From contig OZ242021.1 of the NCBI GenBank assembly GCA_965204925.1, positions 2,559,765 to 2,623,764 of the forward strand: 64,000 nt of DNA, written 5' to 3'. Positions 8,541 to 16,419 of the stretch are shown piece after piece. The notes below the pieces were generated by a model that worked only from the letters and a program-made list of their open reading frames with translations, made no database searches and was not told the origin of the DNA. Every line of letters begins with the position of its first letter. Within the stretch, counting starts at the first letter, position 1. The translations under genes were made by a program, and so were the position numbers. Source of the stretch: G963663315 sp965204925. Its GTDB lineage: Bacteria; Pseudomonadota; Gammaproteobacteria; Arenicellales; Poriferihabitantaceae.

Positions 8541-8570
8541 ACTATACGCGCTCTTTCGTCTACCGGGCAA
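8541..8570 (-). promoter_or_regulatory. Putative sigma-70 promoter of uvrA
   Basis: On the minus strand, TTGCCC (complement of 8565-8570) and TATAGT (complement of 8541-8546) are separated by 18 bp. The -10 lies about 30 bp upstream of the uvrA TTG start. Recognised by eye only. Confidence 0.4.
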
Positions 8571-8634
8571 CCCTGCTGTGCAAAGAGTTCTGCTGCCCGG
8601 TGCCGTGCAAAACCACCGGATTGCCACCTGGAAC

Positions 8635-9882
8635 ATGACGCAACCCGATACTGCGATGACTCCGTCGGAACGGCGTGCCATCACTTCCCTGGCGGGCATT
8701 TTTTCGTTACGGATGTTCGGGCTGTTCATGTTGTTACCGGTTATATCCGTATATGCCGGCGACTTGTCGCACAGTACACCATTATTGATCGGGCTGGCGC
8801 TCGGCTCCTATGGCTTGACCCAGGCCCTGTTTCAGATTCCGTTCGGGTTGCTGTCCGACCGGCTCAACCGCAAGCATGTGATCGCTTTCGGTCTCTTCGT
8901 ATTTGCTCTTGGCAGTGTTGTTGCCGCATGGTCGGATTCGATCCATGGCCTGATTATCGGCAGGAGTATTCAGGGGTGCGGCGCAATTTCGGCGGCTACG
9001 CTGGCCTTGACGGCGGACTTGACACGAGACAGCCAGCGCACCCGGGCCATGGCCGTAATCGGTATCTGCATTGGCCTTTCATTCATACTGGCGCTCGTTA
9101 TCGCTCCCCCGCTGCAAAGTTGGATCGGAGTCCCCGGATTGTTCTGGTTAACAGCCGCTCTTTCCGTGCCCGCCATATTTGCCGTATTGCGGATCGTCCC
9201 CGACACAGGCTCCGCAACCCACCATAAACCTGTAGCGCCGGCCATCTCTCAACTCGGCAGGCTATTGGCGGACGCTCAATTGATGCAACTGAATCTGGGT
9301 ATCTTTTTGTCCCATGCGGTCCTGAGCGCGCTTTTCCTGGTTCTGCCCGCATTACTAATCTCCCGCGGCAATTACCCGTTGGCGGACCATTGGAAAATCT
9401 ACCTTCCGATATTACTGCTATCCGTGCTCGCAATGGCGCCATTTATTATAGCAGGTTCACGGGCGCCAATGATCCACCATGCTTACCGCGCGTCTGTCCT
9501 GCTTTTACTGGTTTCTTTCGTGATACTGGCGCTCAGTGAATCGCGCCCGATAATCTGGTTACTGGTTGGAACCGTGGTGTTTTTCAGCGCCTTCAACGCG
9601 CTTGAATCGCTGTTGCCTTCGATCGTTTCTCAAGTCGCGCCGGCTGACAGCAAGGGAACAGCGCTTGCCGTCTATAATACATTTCAGTTTTCCGGAGTTT
9701 TTTTCGGGGGAGTTGCAGGAGGCTGGGTGTATGGACAATATAGCAGCTTGGGGGTATTTATTTTCAGCTGCGGGATCATTACAATCTGGCTACTGATCAG
9801 TTGTATTTTTTTCAGGTTCAGGCTGGCTGGCGAGAAAGTGGTTGAAACAGGCATTCAAGCGATAAGCGAAAAAACGGCCTGA
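8635..9882 (+). CDS. Major facilitator superfamily transporter
   Basis: A 415-residue inner-membrane protein with about 12 hydrophobic segments. The loop between TM2 and TM3 carries the MFS motif as GLLSDRLNRKHVI, and IIGRSIQGCGA follows in TM4. An MFS permease between uvrA and ssb is a frequent gammaproteobacterial arrangement (YajR/drug-efflux-like), but the substrate cannot be read from sequence. The open frame extends back over the start of uvrA; I choose ATG 8635 (MTQPDTAMTPSERRAITSL), with ATG 8656 as an alternative. Neither has a strong ribosome binding site. Confidence 0.87.
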   Translation: MTQPDTAMTPSERRAITSLAGIFSLRMFGLFMLLPVISVYAGDLSHSTPLLIGLALGSYGLTQALFQIPFGLLSDRLNRKHVIAFGLFVFALGSVVAAWSDSIHGLIIGRSIQGCGAISAATLALTADLTRDSQRTRAMAVIGICIGLSFILALVIAPPLQSWIGVPGLFWLTAALSVPAIFAVLRIVPDTGSATHHKPVAPAISQLGRLLADAQLMQLNLGIFLSHAVLSALFLVLPALLISRGNYPLADHWKIYLPILLLSVLAMAPFIIAGSRAPMIHHAYRASVLLLLVSFVILALSESRPIIWLLVGTVVFFSAFNALESLLPSIVSQVAPADSKGTALAVYNTFQFSGVFFGGVAGGWVYGQYSSLGVFIFSCGIITIWLLISCIFFRFRLAGEKVVETGIQAISEKTA

Positions 9883-10019
9883 TTGCCGGAACAGGAGCCA
9901 TGAATGGAATCAGGGAAGTCAGTACCGGAACCGGCGCAGCGATTGTTCGACTCGCAACAGACGAGTCGCTTATAACAGCGCCGACGCTCAAAAACCAATC
10001 AATGTTCAAGGAAATCAAT

Positions 10020-10484
10020 ATGTCGAGAGGTATCAACAAAGTTATACTGGTCGGAAATCTGGGGCGAGACCCCGAAATCCGCTACACTCCGGATGGCTCG
10101 GCAATAGCCAACGTCACTATTGCAACCAGTGCCTCATGGAAAGACAGGCAGACCGGGGAACAGCAGGAAAAGACAGAATGGCACCGGGTGGTTTTTTTCA
10201 GCCGTCTTGCAGAGATTGTCGGCGAGTATTTAAGGAAAGGCTCGCAGGTTTATATCGAGGGACGATTGCAAACCCGTAAATGGCAGGATCAAAGCGGGCA
10301 GGACCGCTATATCACGGAGGTCGTGGCCAATGAGATGCAGATGCTCGGTAGTCGCGCCCGGGATCTGGAAGCGTCTCCGTCAAATGACTATCAGCAACCC
10401 CGACAGACCGAAAAACCGGCTACGGCGCCCGACACGGCGCCCTCAGCGGATGCAAATGATTTTGATGACGACATTCCGTTTTGA
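10020..10484 (+). CDS. ssb: Single-stranded DNA-binding protein
   Basis: Binds single-stranded DNA as a tetramer during replication, recombination and repair. The 154 residues comprise an N-terminal OB fold (MSRGINKVILVGNLGRDPEIRY ... EKTEWHRVVFFSRLAEIVGEY), a Pro/Ala/Thr-rich linker, and the canonical acidic tip DFDDDIPF that recruits partner proteins. The start is set at ATG 10020, preceded by AAGGAA; an open extension upstream to 9900 has no counterpart in the family. It is 137 bp downstream of the MFS gene on the same strand. Confidence 0.96.
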   Translation: MSRGINKVILVGNLGRDPEIRYTPDGSAIANVTIATSASWKDRQTGEQQEKTEWHRVVFFSRLAEIVGEYLRKGSQVYIEGRLQTRKWQDQSGQDRYITEVVANEMQMLGSRARDLEASPSNDYQQPRQTEKPATAPDTAPSADANDFDDDIPF

Positions 10485-10514
10485 CCGGAGCCACTTGCGC
10501 TGTAGCGCAGGGCA

Positions 10515-11153
10515 ATGAAAGACCTGGGGCGGCTTAAACGGCAATACTCGGATGCAGGGCTCGACCGGGACAGCGCTGACCCGGACCCGATCGTTCAATT
10601 TGCGTCATGGTTCGCGCAGGCGGTCGATTCGGGTATTGCCGAGCCGAACGGGTTTTCCCTGTGCACCGTATCCGCCACAGGCAGACCGACCCAGCGCACA
10701 GTCCTGATGAAATCATATGATGATTGCGGATTTGTTTTCTATACGAATTACGGCAGCAGAAAGGGACGCCACATCATGGCAAACAATCGGGTTTCGATGT
10801 TGTTCCCGTGGTATGAATTGCATCGCCAGATCAATATTGAGGGAGAAGTGTCAAGAATTGATGAAGCCCGTTCCGGCGCCTACTTCCATTCGCGTCCCCG
10901 CGCCAGCCAGCTGGGTGCCTGGGCTTCACGTCAAAGCGAAATCGTTGCTTCGCGCTCGCTGCTGGAGGAACAATTTCGGAATATGGAAAGGAAATTTCAG
11001 GATCGGCCGATTCCATTGCCTCCGTTTTGGGGAGGCTACCGCATCAAACCGGATCGATTCGAGTTCTGGCAGGGCAGAAACCACCGTTTGCATGATCGCA
11101 TACTTTATCGCAGGCATCAGGAACAGTGGAAAATAACACGCCTGTCGCCGTAA
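10515..11153 (+). CDS. pdxH: Pyridoxamine/pyridoxine 5'-phosphate oxidase
   Basis: FMN enzyme that oxidises PNP or PMP to pyridoxal 5'-phosphate. Its 212 residues match the usual 210-220. FMN/substrate segments are recognisable: RTVLMKSYDDCGFVFYTNY, SRKGRHIMAN, and the C-terminal WGGYRIKPDRFEFWQGR followed by LHDR and the final RLSP. It lies 30 bp after ssb, so cotranscription is possible. PLP is needed by several enzymes in the window (two Cys/Met lyases, HemL, Alr). Confidence 0.95.
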   Translation: MKDLGRLKRQYSDAGLDRDSADPDPIVQFASWFAQAVDSGIAEPNGFSLCTVSATGRPTQRTVLMKSYDDCGFVFYTNYGSRKGRHIMANNRVSMLFPWYELHRQINIEGEVSRIDEARSGAYFHSRPRASQLGAWASRQSEIVASRSLLEEQFRNMERKFQDRPIPLPPFWGGYRIKPDRFEFWQGRNHRLHDRILYRRHQEQWKITRLSP

Positions 11154-11229
11154 TACATGCTGCAACGGCTCGCATTATCGTAGGGGAGCGTCCCTATTGT
11201 TGCGTCCACCGCCGGGTTTGATAGCGGGC

Positions 11230-13122
11230 TTATATCAGTTCCGCCTGATCCCCCTTGTCGCTGAGCCATGATTTGCGGTCAGACGCCCGCTTTTTGGCTA
11301 ACAGCATATCCAGTAATGAATACGTCCCGTCCCCGTCGGAGACTTCGAGTTGCTGCAGGCTTCGGGTCGCCGGGGCCATCGTGGTTTCCCGAAGCTGCAA
11401 CGGATTCATTTCACCCAGCCCCTTGAATCTCTGGATATTGACCTTGCCTCTGATTTTCTCCGATTTTATATGTTTCAATATGTTGTCCTTATGTTCTTCA
11501 TGCAGAGCGTAGAAGACCTTTTTGGCAGCGTCAATTCGATAGAGCGGCGGCATCGCTACACAGACCCGGCCCTCGACCACCAGCGCCGCAAAGTGGCGCA
11601 GAAACAGGGCGCACAGCAACGTTGCAATGTGCGCCCCATCAAAGTCGGCATCCGCGAGAATGCAAACCCGACCGTAGCGCAATCCGGACAAGTCATCAGA
11701 GCCCGGGTCCACGCCCAGCGCCACCGCAATGTCATGAACTTCCCGGGATGCCAGTACCTCGGTGGAATCTACTTCCCAAGTGTTCAGAATTTTTCCTCTG
11801 AGCGGCATTACCGCCTGGAAATCACGCTGTCTGGCTTGCTTGGCCGACCCTCCCGCAGAGTCTCCCTCGACGAGGAACAACTCGGTCTTTCCAGGGTCAT
11901 CGCTGATACAGTCGGCCAGTTTGCCGGGCAGGGCCGGACCACTGCCCGGTTTTTTGCGTTGCACACGTTTGCCCGCCTGTAAATTGCGCTGAGCGTTTTC
12001 GATAGCAATGCGGGCAATGTTTTGTGCCTCGGTGATATTGTGGTTGAGCCAAAATCCGAACGCATCCCTGACCGCTCCGTGAACCATTGCAGTCGTCTCC
12101 CGGGATGAAAGACGCTCCTTGGTCTGGCCGCTGAACCGCGGTTCCCGGATGCGTACGGAAAGAACCCAGGCGCAATTACAGGCAACGTCTTCCGTGGAAA
12201 TGCGGATACCGCGGGGCAGCATATCCCGGAACTCGCAAAACTCCCTGATTGCCTCGGTTAGGCCGCTGCGAAAACCGCTTGCATGGGTGCCTCCTCTCGG
12301 GGTAGGCACCAGATTGACATAACTTTCCGTGACAGCCGCGGCGCCATTCGCAACCCATGCCACAATCCAATCCAGTTCTCCCGATTCGCCGCGGAATTTG
12401 CCGGCATAAGGCGAGGATGGAACCAGCTCGGCGTCTGCCAGAGCTGCGCCAAAATATTCGGGAAGACCATGATCGTAATACCAGGACTCGTTGTTTCCCG
12501 GAGTCTTTTCGTCAAAAAAACGCACCCGCAACCCCGAACATAAAACCGCTTTCGCTTTCAGAAGCCCTTTCAGTCCGGCAATATGGAATTCAGGAGAATC
12601 GAAGTAGTCGGGGTGCGGGTGAAAACGGATTTTCGTTCCCGTGTCTTTCCTGTCGGATTTGCCCGTAACCTTCAGCTCGGTTTGTTTTTCTCCATGGGCA
12701 AAGCGGATATGATACTGTTTACCGTTGCGCCGAATCCGGACATCCATTTTTTCCGACAGGGCATTGACAACCGCGACCCCGACCCCATGCAACCCGCCTG
12801 AATACTGGTAATGTTCTCCCGAGAATTTTCCGCCCGTATGCAAGCGGGAAAGAATCAACTCGACACCGCTGACCCCTTCTTCTTCATGGATATCGACCGG
12901 CATACCCCGTCCATTGTCGGATACGGTAAGGGACCCGTCCTCATGCAAATGGACCTCGATCAAGTCCGCATATCCGGCGATCGCCTCGTCCACACTGTTG
13001 TCGATGACCTCATGAGCGAGATGGTTGGGGCGGTCGGTTTCGGTATACATGCCCGGCCGTTTGCGGACGGGTTCAAGCCCGGTCAGAATTTCAATGGCAG
13101 ATGCGTTGTAACGGTTACCCAT
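11230..13122 (-). CDS. parE: DNA topoisomerase IV subunit B
   Basis: ATPase subunit of topoisomerase IV, which decatenates daughter chromosomes. Starting at ATG 13122 (MGNRYNASAIEILTG) gives 630 residues, the E. coli ParE length; a TTG at 13140 would add six. The GHKL ATPase domain shows EVIDNSVDEAIAG, DNGRGMPVDIH and YSGGLHGVGVAVVN. The Toprim domain shows ELFLVEGDSAGGSAKQARQR and later DADFDGAHIATLL. Details (LEPVRKRPGMYTETDRPNHL) favour ParE over GyrB, and the length excludes the larger gammaproteobacterial GyrB. parC is not in the window. It is divergent from xseB. Confidence 0.95.
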   Translation of the reverse strand: MGNRYNASAIEILTGLEPVRKRPGMYTETDRPNHLAHEVIDNSVDEAIAGYADLIEVHLHEDGSLTVSDNGRGMPVDIHEEEGVSGVELILSRLHTGGKFSGEHYQYSGGLHGVGVAVVNALSEKMDVRIRRNGKQYHIRFAHGEKQTELKVTGKSDRKDTGTKIRFHPHPDYFDSPEFHIAGLKGLLKAKAVLCSGLRVRFFDEKTPGNNESWYYDHGLPEYFGAALADAELVPSSPYAGKFRGESGELDWIVAWVANGAAAVTESYVNLVPTPRGGTHASGFRSGLTEAIREFCEFRDMLPRGIRISTEDVACNCAWVLSVRIREPRFSGQTKERLSSRETTAMVHGAVRDAFGFWLNHNITEAQNIARIAIENAQRNLQAGKRVQRKKPGSGPALPGKLADCISDDPGKTELFLVEGDSAGGSAKQARQRDFQAVMPLRGKILNTWEVDSTEVLASREVHDIAVALGVDPGSDDLSGLRYGRVCILADADFDGAHIATLLCALFLRHFAALVVEGRVCVAMPPLYRIDAAKKVFYALHEEHKDNILKHIKSEKIRGKVNIQRFKGLGEMNPLQLRETTMAPATRSLQQLEVSDGDGTYSLLDMLLAKKRASDRKSWLSDKGDQAELI

Positions 13123-13291
13123 AAAATTCGCAGCAGACAAAACGGAACCAGAGGCAAATCCGGTTTCGGTGAACAGGAACAGCAGAAACCCGTTCCGGCA
13201 AAGTATTCACCGGATTTTTGGGAATTTGCCCCTGTCAACAATCCGGCTTTGTTAATATACTTGCAGTATCAAACCTGATTATACGTATTTT

Positions 13292-13573
13292 ATGACAGCT
13301 CCGAAGAAAAAACCGATAGCCGATTTTGAAAAATCCCTGACCGAACTGGAAAAAATTGTAAGACGTATGGAGCAGGGAGAGCAATCGCTGGAAGATACGC
13401 TCAAGGACTTCGAACGTGGAATGATTTTGTCCGGGCTGTGCCGGAAAGGGCTGGACGAGGCCCAGCAAAAGGTGGAGATTCTGGTCAAAAAACATGGCGG
13501 CTACCGCCTGGAGACCTTTCCTGATGACTTGACCGGGACCAGGGATAATCAGTCGCGTGACGACAGTGACTAA
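13292..13573 (+). CDS. xseB: Exodeoxyribonuclease VII small subunit
   Basis: A 93-residue helical small subunit that joins XseA to form the single-strand-specific nuclease. The signature core is DFEKSLTELEKIVRRMEQGE, then SLEDTLKDFERG and LCRKGLDEAQQKVEIL. The C-terminus beyond about residue 75 is a short polar tail. It is first in the classical xseB-ispA-dxs cluster; ispA starts 3 bp after its stop. Confidence 0.94.
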   Translation: MTAPKKKPIADFEKSLTELEKIVRRMEQGEQSLEDTLKDFERGMILSGLCRKGLDEAQQKVEILVKKHGGYRLETFPDDLTGTRDNQSRDDSD

Positions 13574-13576
13574 TGG

Positions 13577-14470
13577 GTGAGCGTGTTTCAATCCACTTGC
13601 AATCGCTACAGTAAACGGACTGAGCGCGCTCTTGAAGCCCGACTGATTGCAGGCTCGGTGGTCCCCGAAAGACTGCATCAGGCAATGGCCTACTGCTGTC
13701 TTGGCGGCGGCAAGCGTCTGCGCGCCATGCTGGTCTATGCGTGCGGACAGGTCGCCGGGGCAACAATGGAACAGTTGGACACCCCGGCCTGTGCTGTGGA
13801 AATGATCCATGCCTATTCCCTGATCCACGATGATTTGCCGGCAATGGACGACGATGATCTTCGACGGGGCAGGGCAACCTGCCATATCGCATTTGACGAG
13901 GCCCTGGCAATTCTGGCGGGAGACGCCTTGCAGAGCCGGGCTTTTGAAATTCTCGCCTCCCGCAAGTGGAACAATATAGCCAGCGAAAACAAGATAGCGA
14001 TGATCGAACAACTTGCCAAAGGCTGCGGGTCTCTCGGCATGGCAGGCGGGCAGTCCCTGGATATGGAAGCTACGGGGCAGTCCGTTGACTACACCGACCT
14101 CGTGCGAATTCATAGCCTCAAAACCGGCAGCCTCATTGAATCATCGGCTATAGTCGGTTGCCTGGCCGCAGAAAACGCCAGCGACGAACTGTTGGCCGGA
14201 ATACGCACCTACGGCTCCTGTATCGGCCTTGCCTTCCAGATACTGGATGATATACTGGATGTCACTGAAAATAGTCAGGTTTTGGGCAAAGTCAGCGGCG
14301 CAGACCGGACTATGAACAAATCAACCTGTGTGTCGATACTGGGGCTGGGCGCCGCCAGAACGGAAGCCGAGAAGTTAGCCGAGAAGGCTGTTCGGGCAAT
14401 TCAGGGGCCGGGGGTCGGGCGGGCTTTCCTTGCGCAACTTGCGGATTTTGTTGTAACAAGGAGTCACTGA
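13577..14470 (+). CDS. ispA: Farnesyl diphosphate synthase / short-chain polyprenyl synthase
   Basis: Condenses IPP with DMAPP and GPP to give farnesyl diphosphate for quinones and undecaprenyl phosphate. The 297 residues carry the first Asp-rich motif LIHDDLPAMDDDDLRRG and the second DDILD (FQILDDILDVTE), with GGGKRLRAML near the start for substrate binding. It uses a GTG start at 13577, immediately after xseB. Its TGA overlaps the dxs ATG by one base (TGATG), suggesting translational coupling in xseB-ispA-dxs. Confidence 0.95.
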   Translation: MSVFQSTCNRYSKRTERALEARLIAGSVVPERLHQAMAYCCLGGGKRLRAMLVYACGQVAGATMEQLDTPACAVEMIHAYSLIHDDLPAMDDDDLRRGRATCHIAFDEALAILAGDALQSRAFEILASRKWNNIASENKIAMIEQLAKGCGSLGMAGGQSLDMEATGQSVDYTDLVRIHSLKTGSLIESSAIVGCLAAENASDELLAGIRTYGSCIGLAFQILDDILDVTENSQVLGKVSGADRTMNKSTCVSILGLGAARTEAEKLAEKAVRAIQGPGVGRAFLAQLADFVVTRSH

Positions 14471-16359
14471 TGTCGGAATTCGCTGCCCGTTACCCTTTGC
14501 TGTTCGGCATTGACGACCCTGCGCGGTTACGCGAGCTGAGCAGGCAACAGCTCGGCCAGCTTGCCGGCGAACTGCGAAATTATCTGATTGAAATCTTGTC
14601 CCGAACAGGCGGACATTTTGCGGCCGGGCTGGGGACGGTCGAGCTGACCATTGCGCTGCATTATGTTTTCAATACTCCGGTTGACCGTCTGGTGTGGGAT
14701 ATCGGCCATCAGGCGTACCCGCACAAGATTCTGACCGGGCGCCGTAACAAATTCAGCACTATTCGTAAATACAAAGGGTTATCTGGGTTTCTTAAACGCG
14801 ATGAGAGCGAATACGATACGTTTGGCGCGGGACACGCCAGTACTTCAATAAGCGCTGCTCTCGGCATGGCGGTCGCGTCAAAACTGATGGAAGCGGAACA
14901 CGAAGTAGTCGCGGTGATTGGAGACGGGGGCCTGACTGGCGGGATGGCGTTCGAGGCTCTGAACAACGCAGGCAGCCTTGATGTCGATCTGCTGGTGGTT
15001 CTGAACGACAATGAGATGTCGATTTCTCCGAATGTAGGCGCGATCTCCAGTTATCTGGCCAGACTCATGTCAGGACGCGCCTATTCGACGATCAGGGAAG
15101 GAAGGACCGTACTGACCACCTTACCTCCCCGCGTCAAGAAATATGCGCGGCGTCTGGAGGCGCACATGAAAGGTATGGTAATGCCAAGCACACTCTTCGA
15201 GGAACTCGGTTTCTATTACATCGGGCCGATTGATGGACACAATGTCGATACCCTGGTCACCACATTGCAAAACCTGAAAAAAATGAAAGGCCCCAGACTC
15301 CTCCATGTGGTTACCCAGAAAGGTCACGGCTTTGAACCCGCTGAAGGGGCGCCGACCGCCTATCACGGAGTTTCTCCATTCGATCGGGATACCGGAAAAT
15401 TCGAAATCGGAAAAAAAACAAGGACCTATACCCATGTATTCAGTGACTGGATCTGCGATATGGCATGCAGGGATCAATCCCTGGTCGGTATCACTCCTGC
15501 AATGCGGGAGGGATCGGGCCTTGTTCGCTTTTCCGATGAGTTTCCTGCCCGCTATTTCGATGTCGGGATTGCCGAACAGCACTCCCTGACTTTCGCTGCC
15601 GGTCTGGCCTGTGAAGGACTCAAGCCGGTAGTCGCAATTTATTCGACATTCCTGCAACGCGCTTATGACCAGTTTATCCACGACATCTCGATCCAGAACC
15701 TGGATGTGTTGTTCGCCATAGATCGGGCAGGACTGGTCGGCGCTGACGGGGCTACCCATTCCGGGGTCTATGACTATTCCTATCTGAGATGTATCCCCAA
15801 AATGGTAATCATGGCGCCGGCCGATGAAGCAGAATGCCGCAACATGCTATATACCGGGTACATCCACACCGGCCCGGCATCCGTGCGCTATCCCAGGGGG
15901 GGCGGACCGGGCGCTATCGAGCAGAGCGAAATGGCCTCATTGCCGCTTGGCAAGGCCGAAATCCGCAGAAAAGCCGACACTGGCCGGGTCGCGATCCTGG
16001 CGTTCGGAAGCATGGTTTATCCGGCAGTCGAAGTGGGCCATGAACTGGATTGCACCGTAGTCAATATGCGGTTTGTGAAACCACTGGATGAAGAACTGGT
16101 GCTGGCCCTTTCTGCAAGTCACACCTTACTGGTCACAGTCGAGGAAAATGTCCTCATGGGAGGAGCCGGTTCGGCAGTCAACGAATGTCTGGCCAGACAT
16201 GGCAAACAGGCGACGATACTCAATCTGGGTGTTCCGGACCGGCACATTGAACACGGCACCCAACAGCAACAACTGCATGAAACCGGATTGTCAGTCGAGG
16301 GCATCAAAAACCGGATTACGAGCAATTCTCATTTTGTGCCCGCAACCGATTCATTTTAG
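14470..16359 (+). CDS. dxs: 1-deoxy-D-xylulose-5-phosphate synthase
   Basis: Thiamine diphosphate enzyme that joins pyruvate and glyceraldehyde 3-phosphate, the first step of the MEP isoprenoid pathway and a supply for thiamine and pyridoxal. The 629 residues match the family. Seen are DIGHQAYPHKILTGRR, the ThDP motif GDGGLTGGMAFEALNNAG, the transketolase central region with FDVGIAEQHSLTFAAG, DRAGLVGADGATHSGVYD, and a C-terminal transketolase domain. It forms an operon with ispA, which uses its downstream product. Confidence 0.97.
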   Translation: MSEFAARYPLLFGIDDPARLRELSRQQLGQLAGELRNYLIEILSRTGGHFAAGLGTVELTIALHYVFNTPVDRLVWDIGHQAYPHKILTGRRNKFSTIRKYKGLSGFLKRDESEYDTFGAGHASTSISAALGMAVASKLMEAEHEVVAVIGDGGLTGGMAFEALNNAGSLDVDLLVVLNDNEMSISPNVGAISSYLARLMSGRAYSTIREGRTVLTTLPPRVKKYARRLEAHMKGMVMPSTLFEELGFYYIGPIDGHNVDTLVTTLQNLKKMKGPRLLHVVTQKGHGFEPAEGAPTAYHGVSPFDRDTGKFEIGKKTRTYTHVFSDWICDMACRDQSLVGITPAMREGSGLVRFSDEFPARYFDVGIAEQHSLTFAAGLACEGLKPVVAIYSTFLQRAYDQFIHDISIQNLDVLFAIDRAGLVGADGATHSGVYDYSYLRCIPKMVIMAPADEAECRNMLYTGYIHTGPASVRYPRGGGPGAIEQSEMASLPLGKAEIRRKADTGRVAILAFGSMVYPAVEVGHELDCTVVNMRFVKPLDEELVLALSASHTLLVTVEENVLMGGAGSAVNECLARHGKQATILNLGVPDRHIEHGTQQQQLHETGLSVEGIKNRITSNSHFVPATDSF

Positions 16360-16419
16360 CGCCCCCGCGTCATTTCGTTTCACCACTGACCTGCTGACGC
16401 TGTCTGCGTGGCATAATCC

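Noticed and set aside
9900..10019. N-terminal extension of SSB by 40 residues
   Set aside because: The family starts at MSRGINKVIL-type sequence, and AAGGAA lies just before ATG 10020.
11181..11196. Small TAGGG/CCCTA hairpin between pdxH and parE as a bidirectional terminator
   Set aside because: Only a 5-bp stem with no adjacent T-run.
13235..14113. A 292-codon minus-strand frame over xseB and ispA
   Set aside because: Covers two well-supported genes on the other strand and shows no motif.
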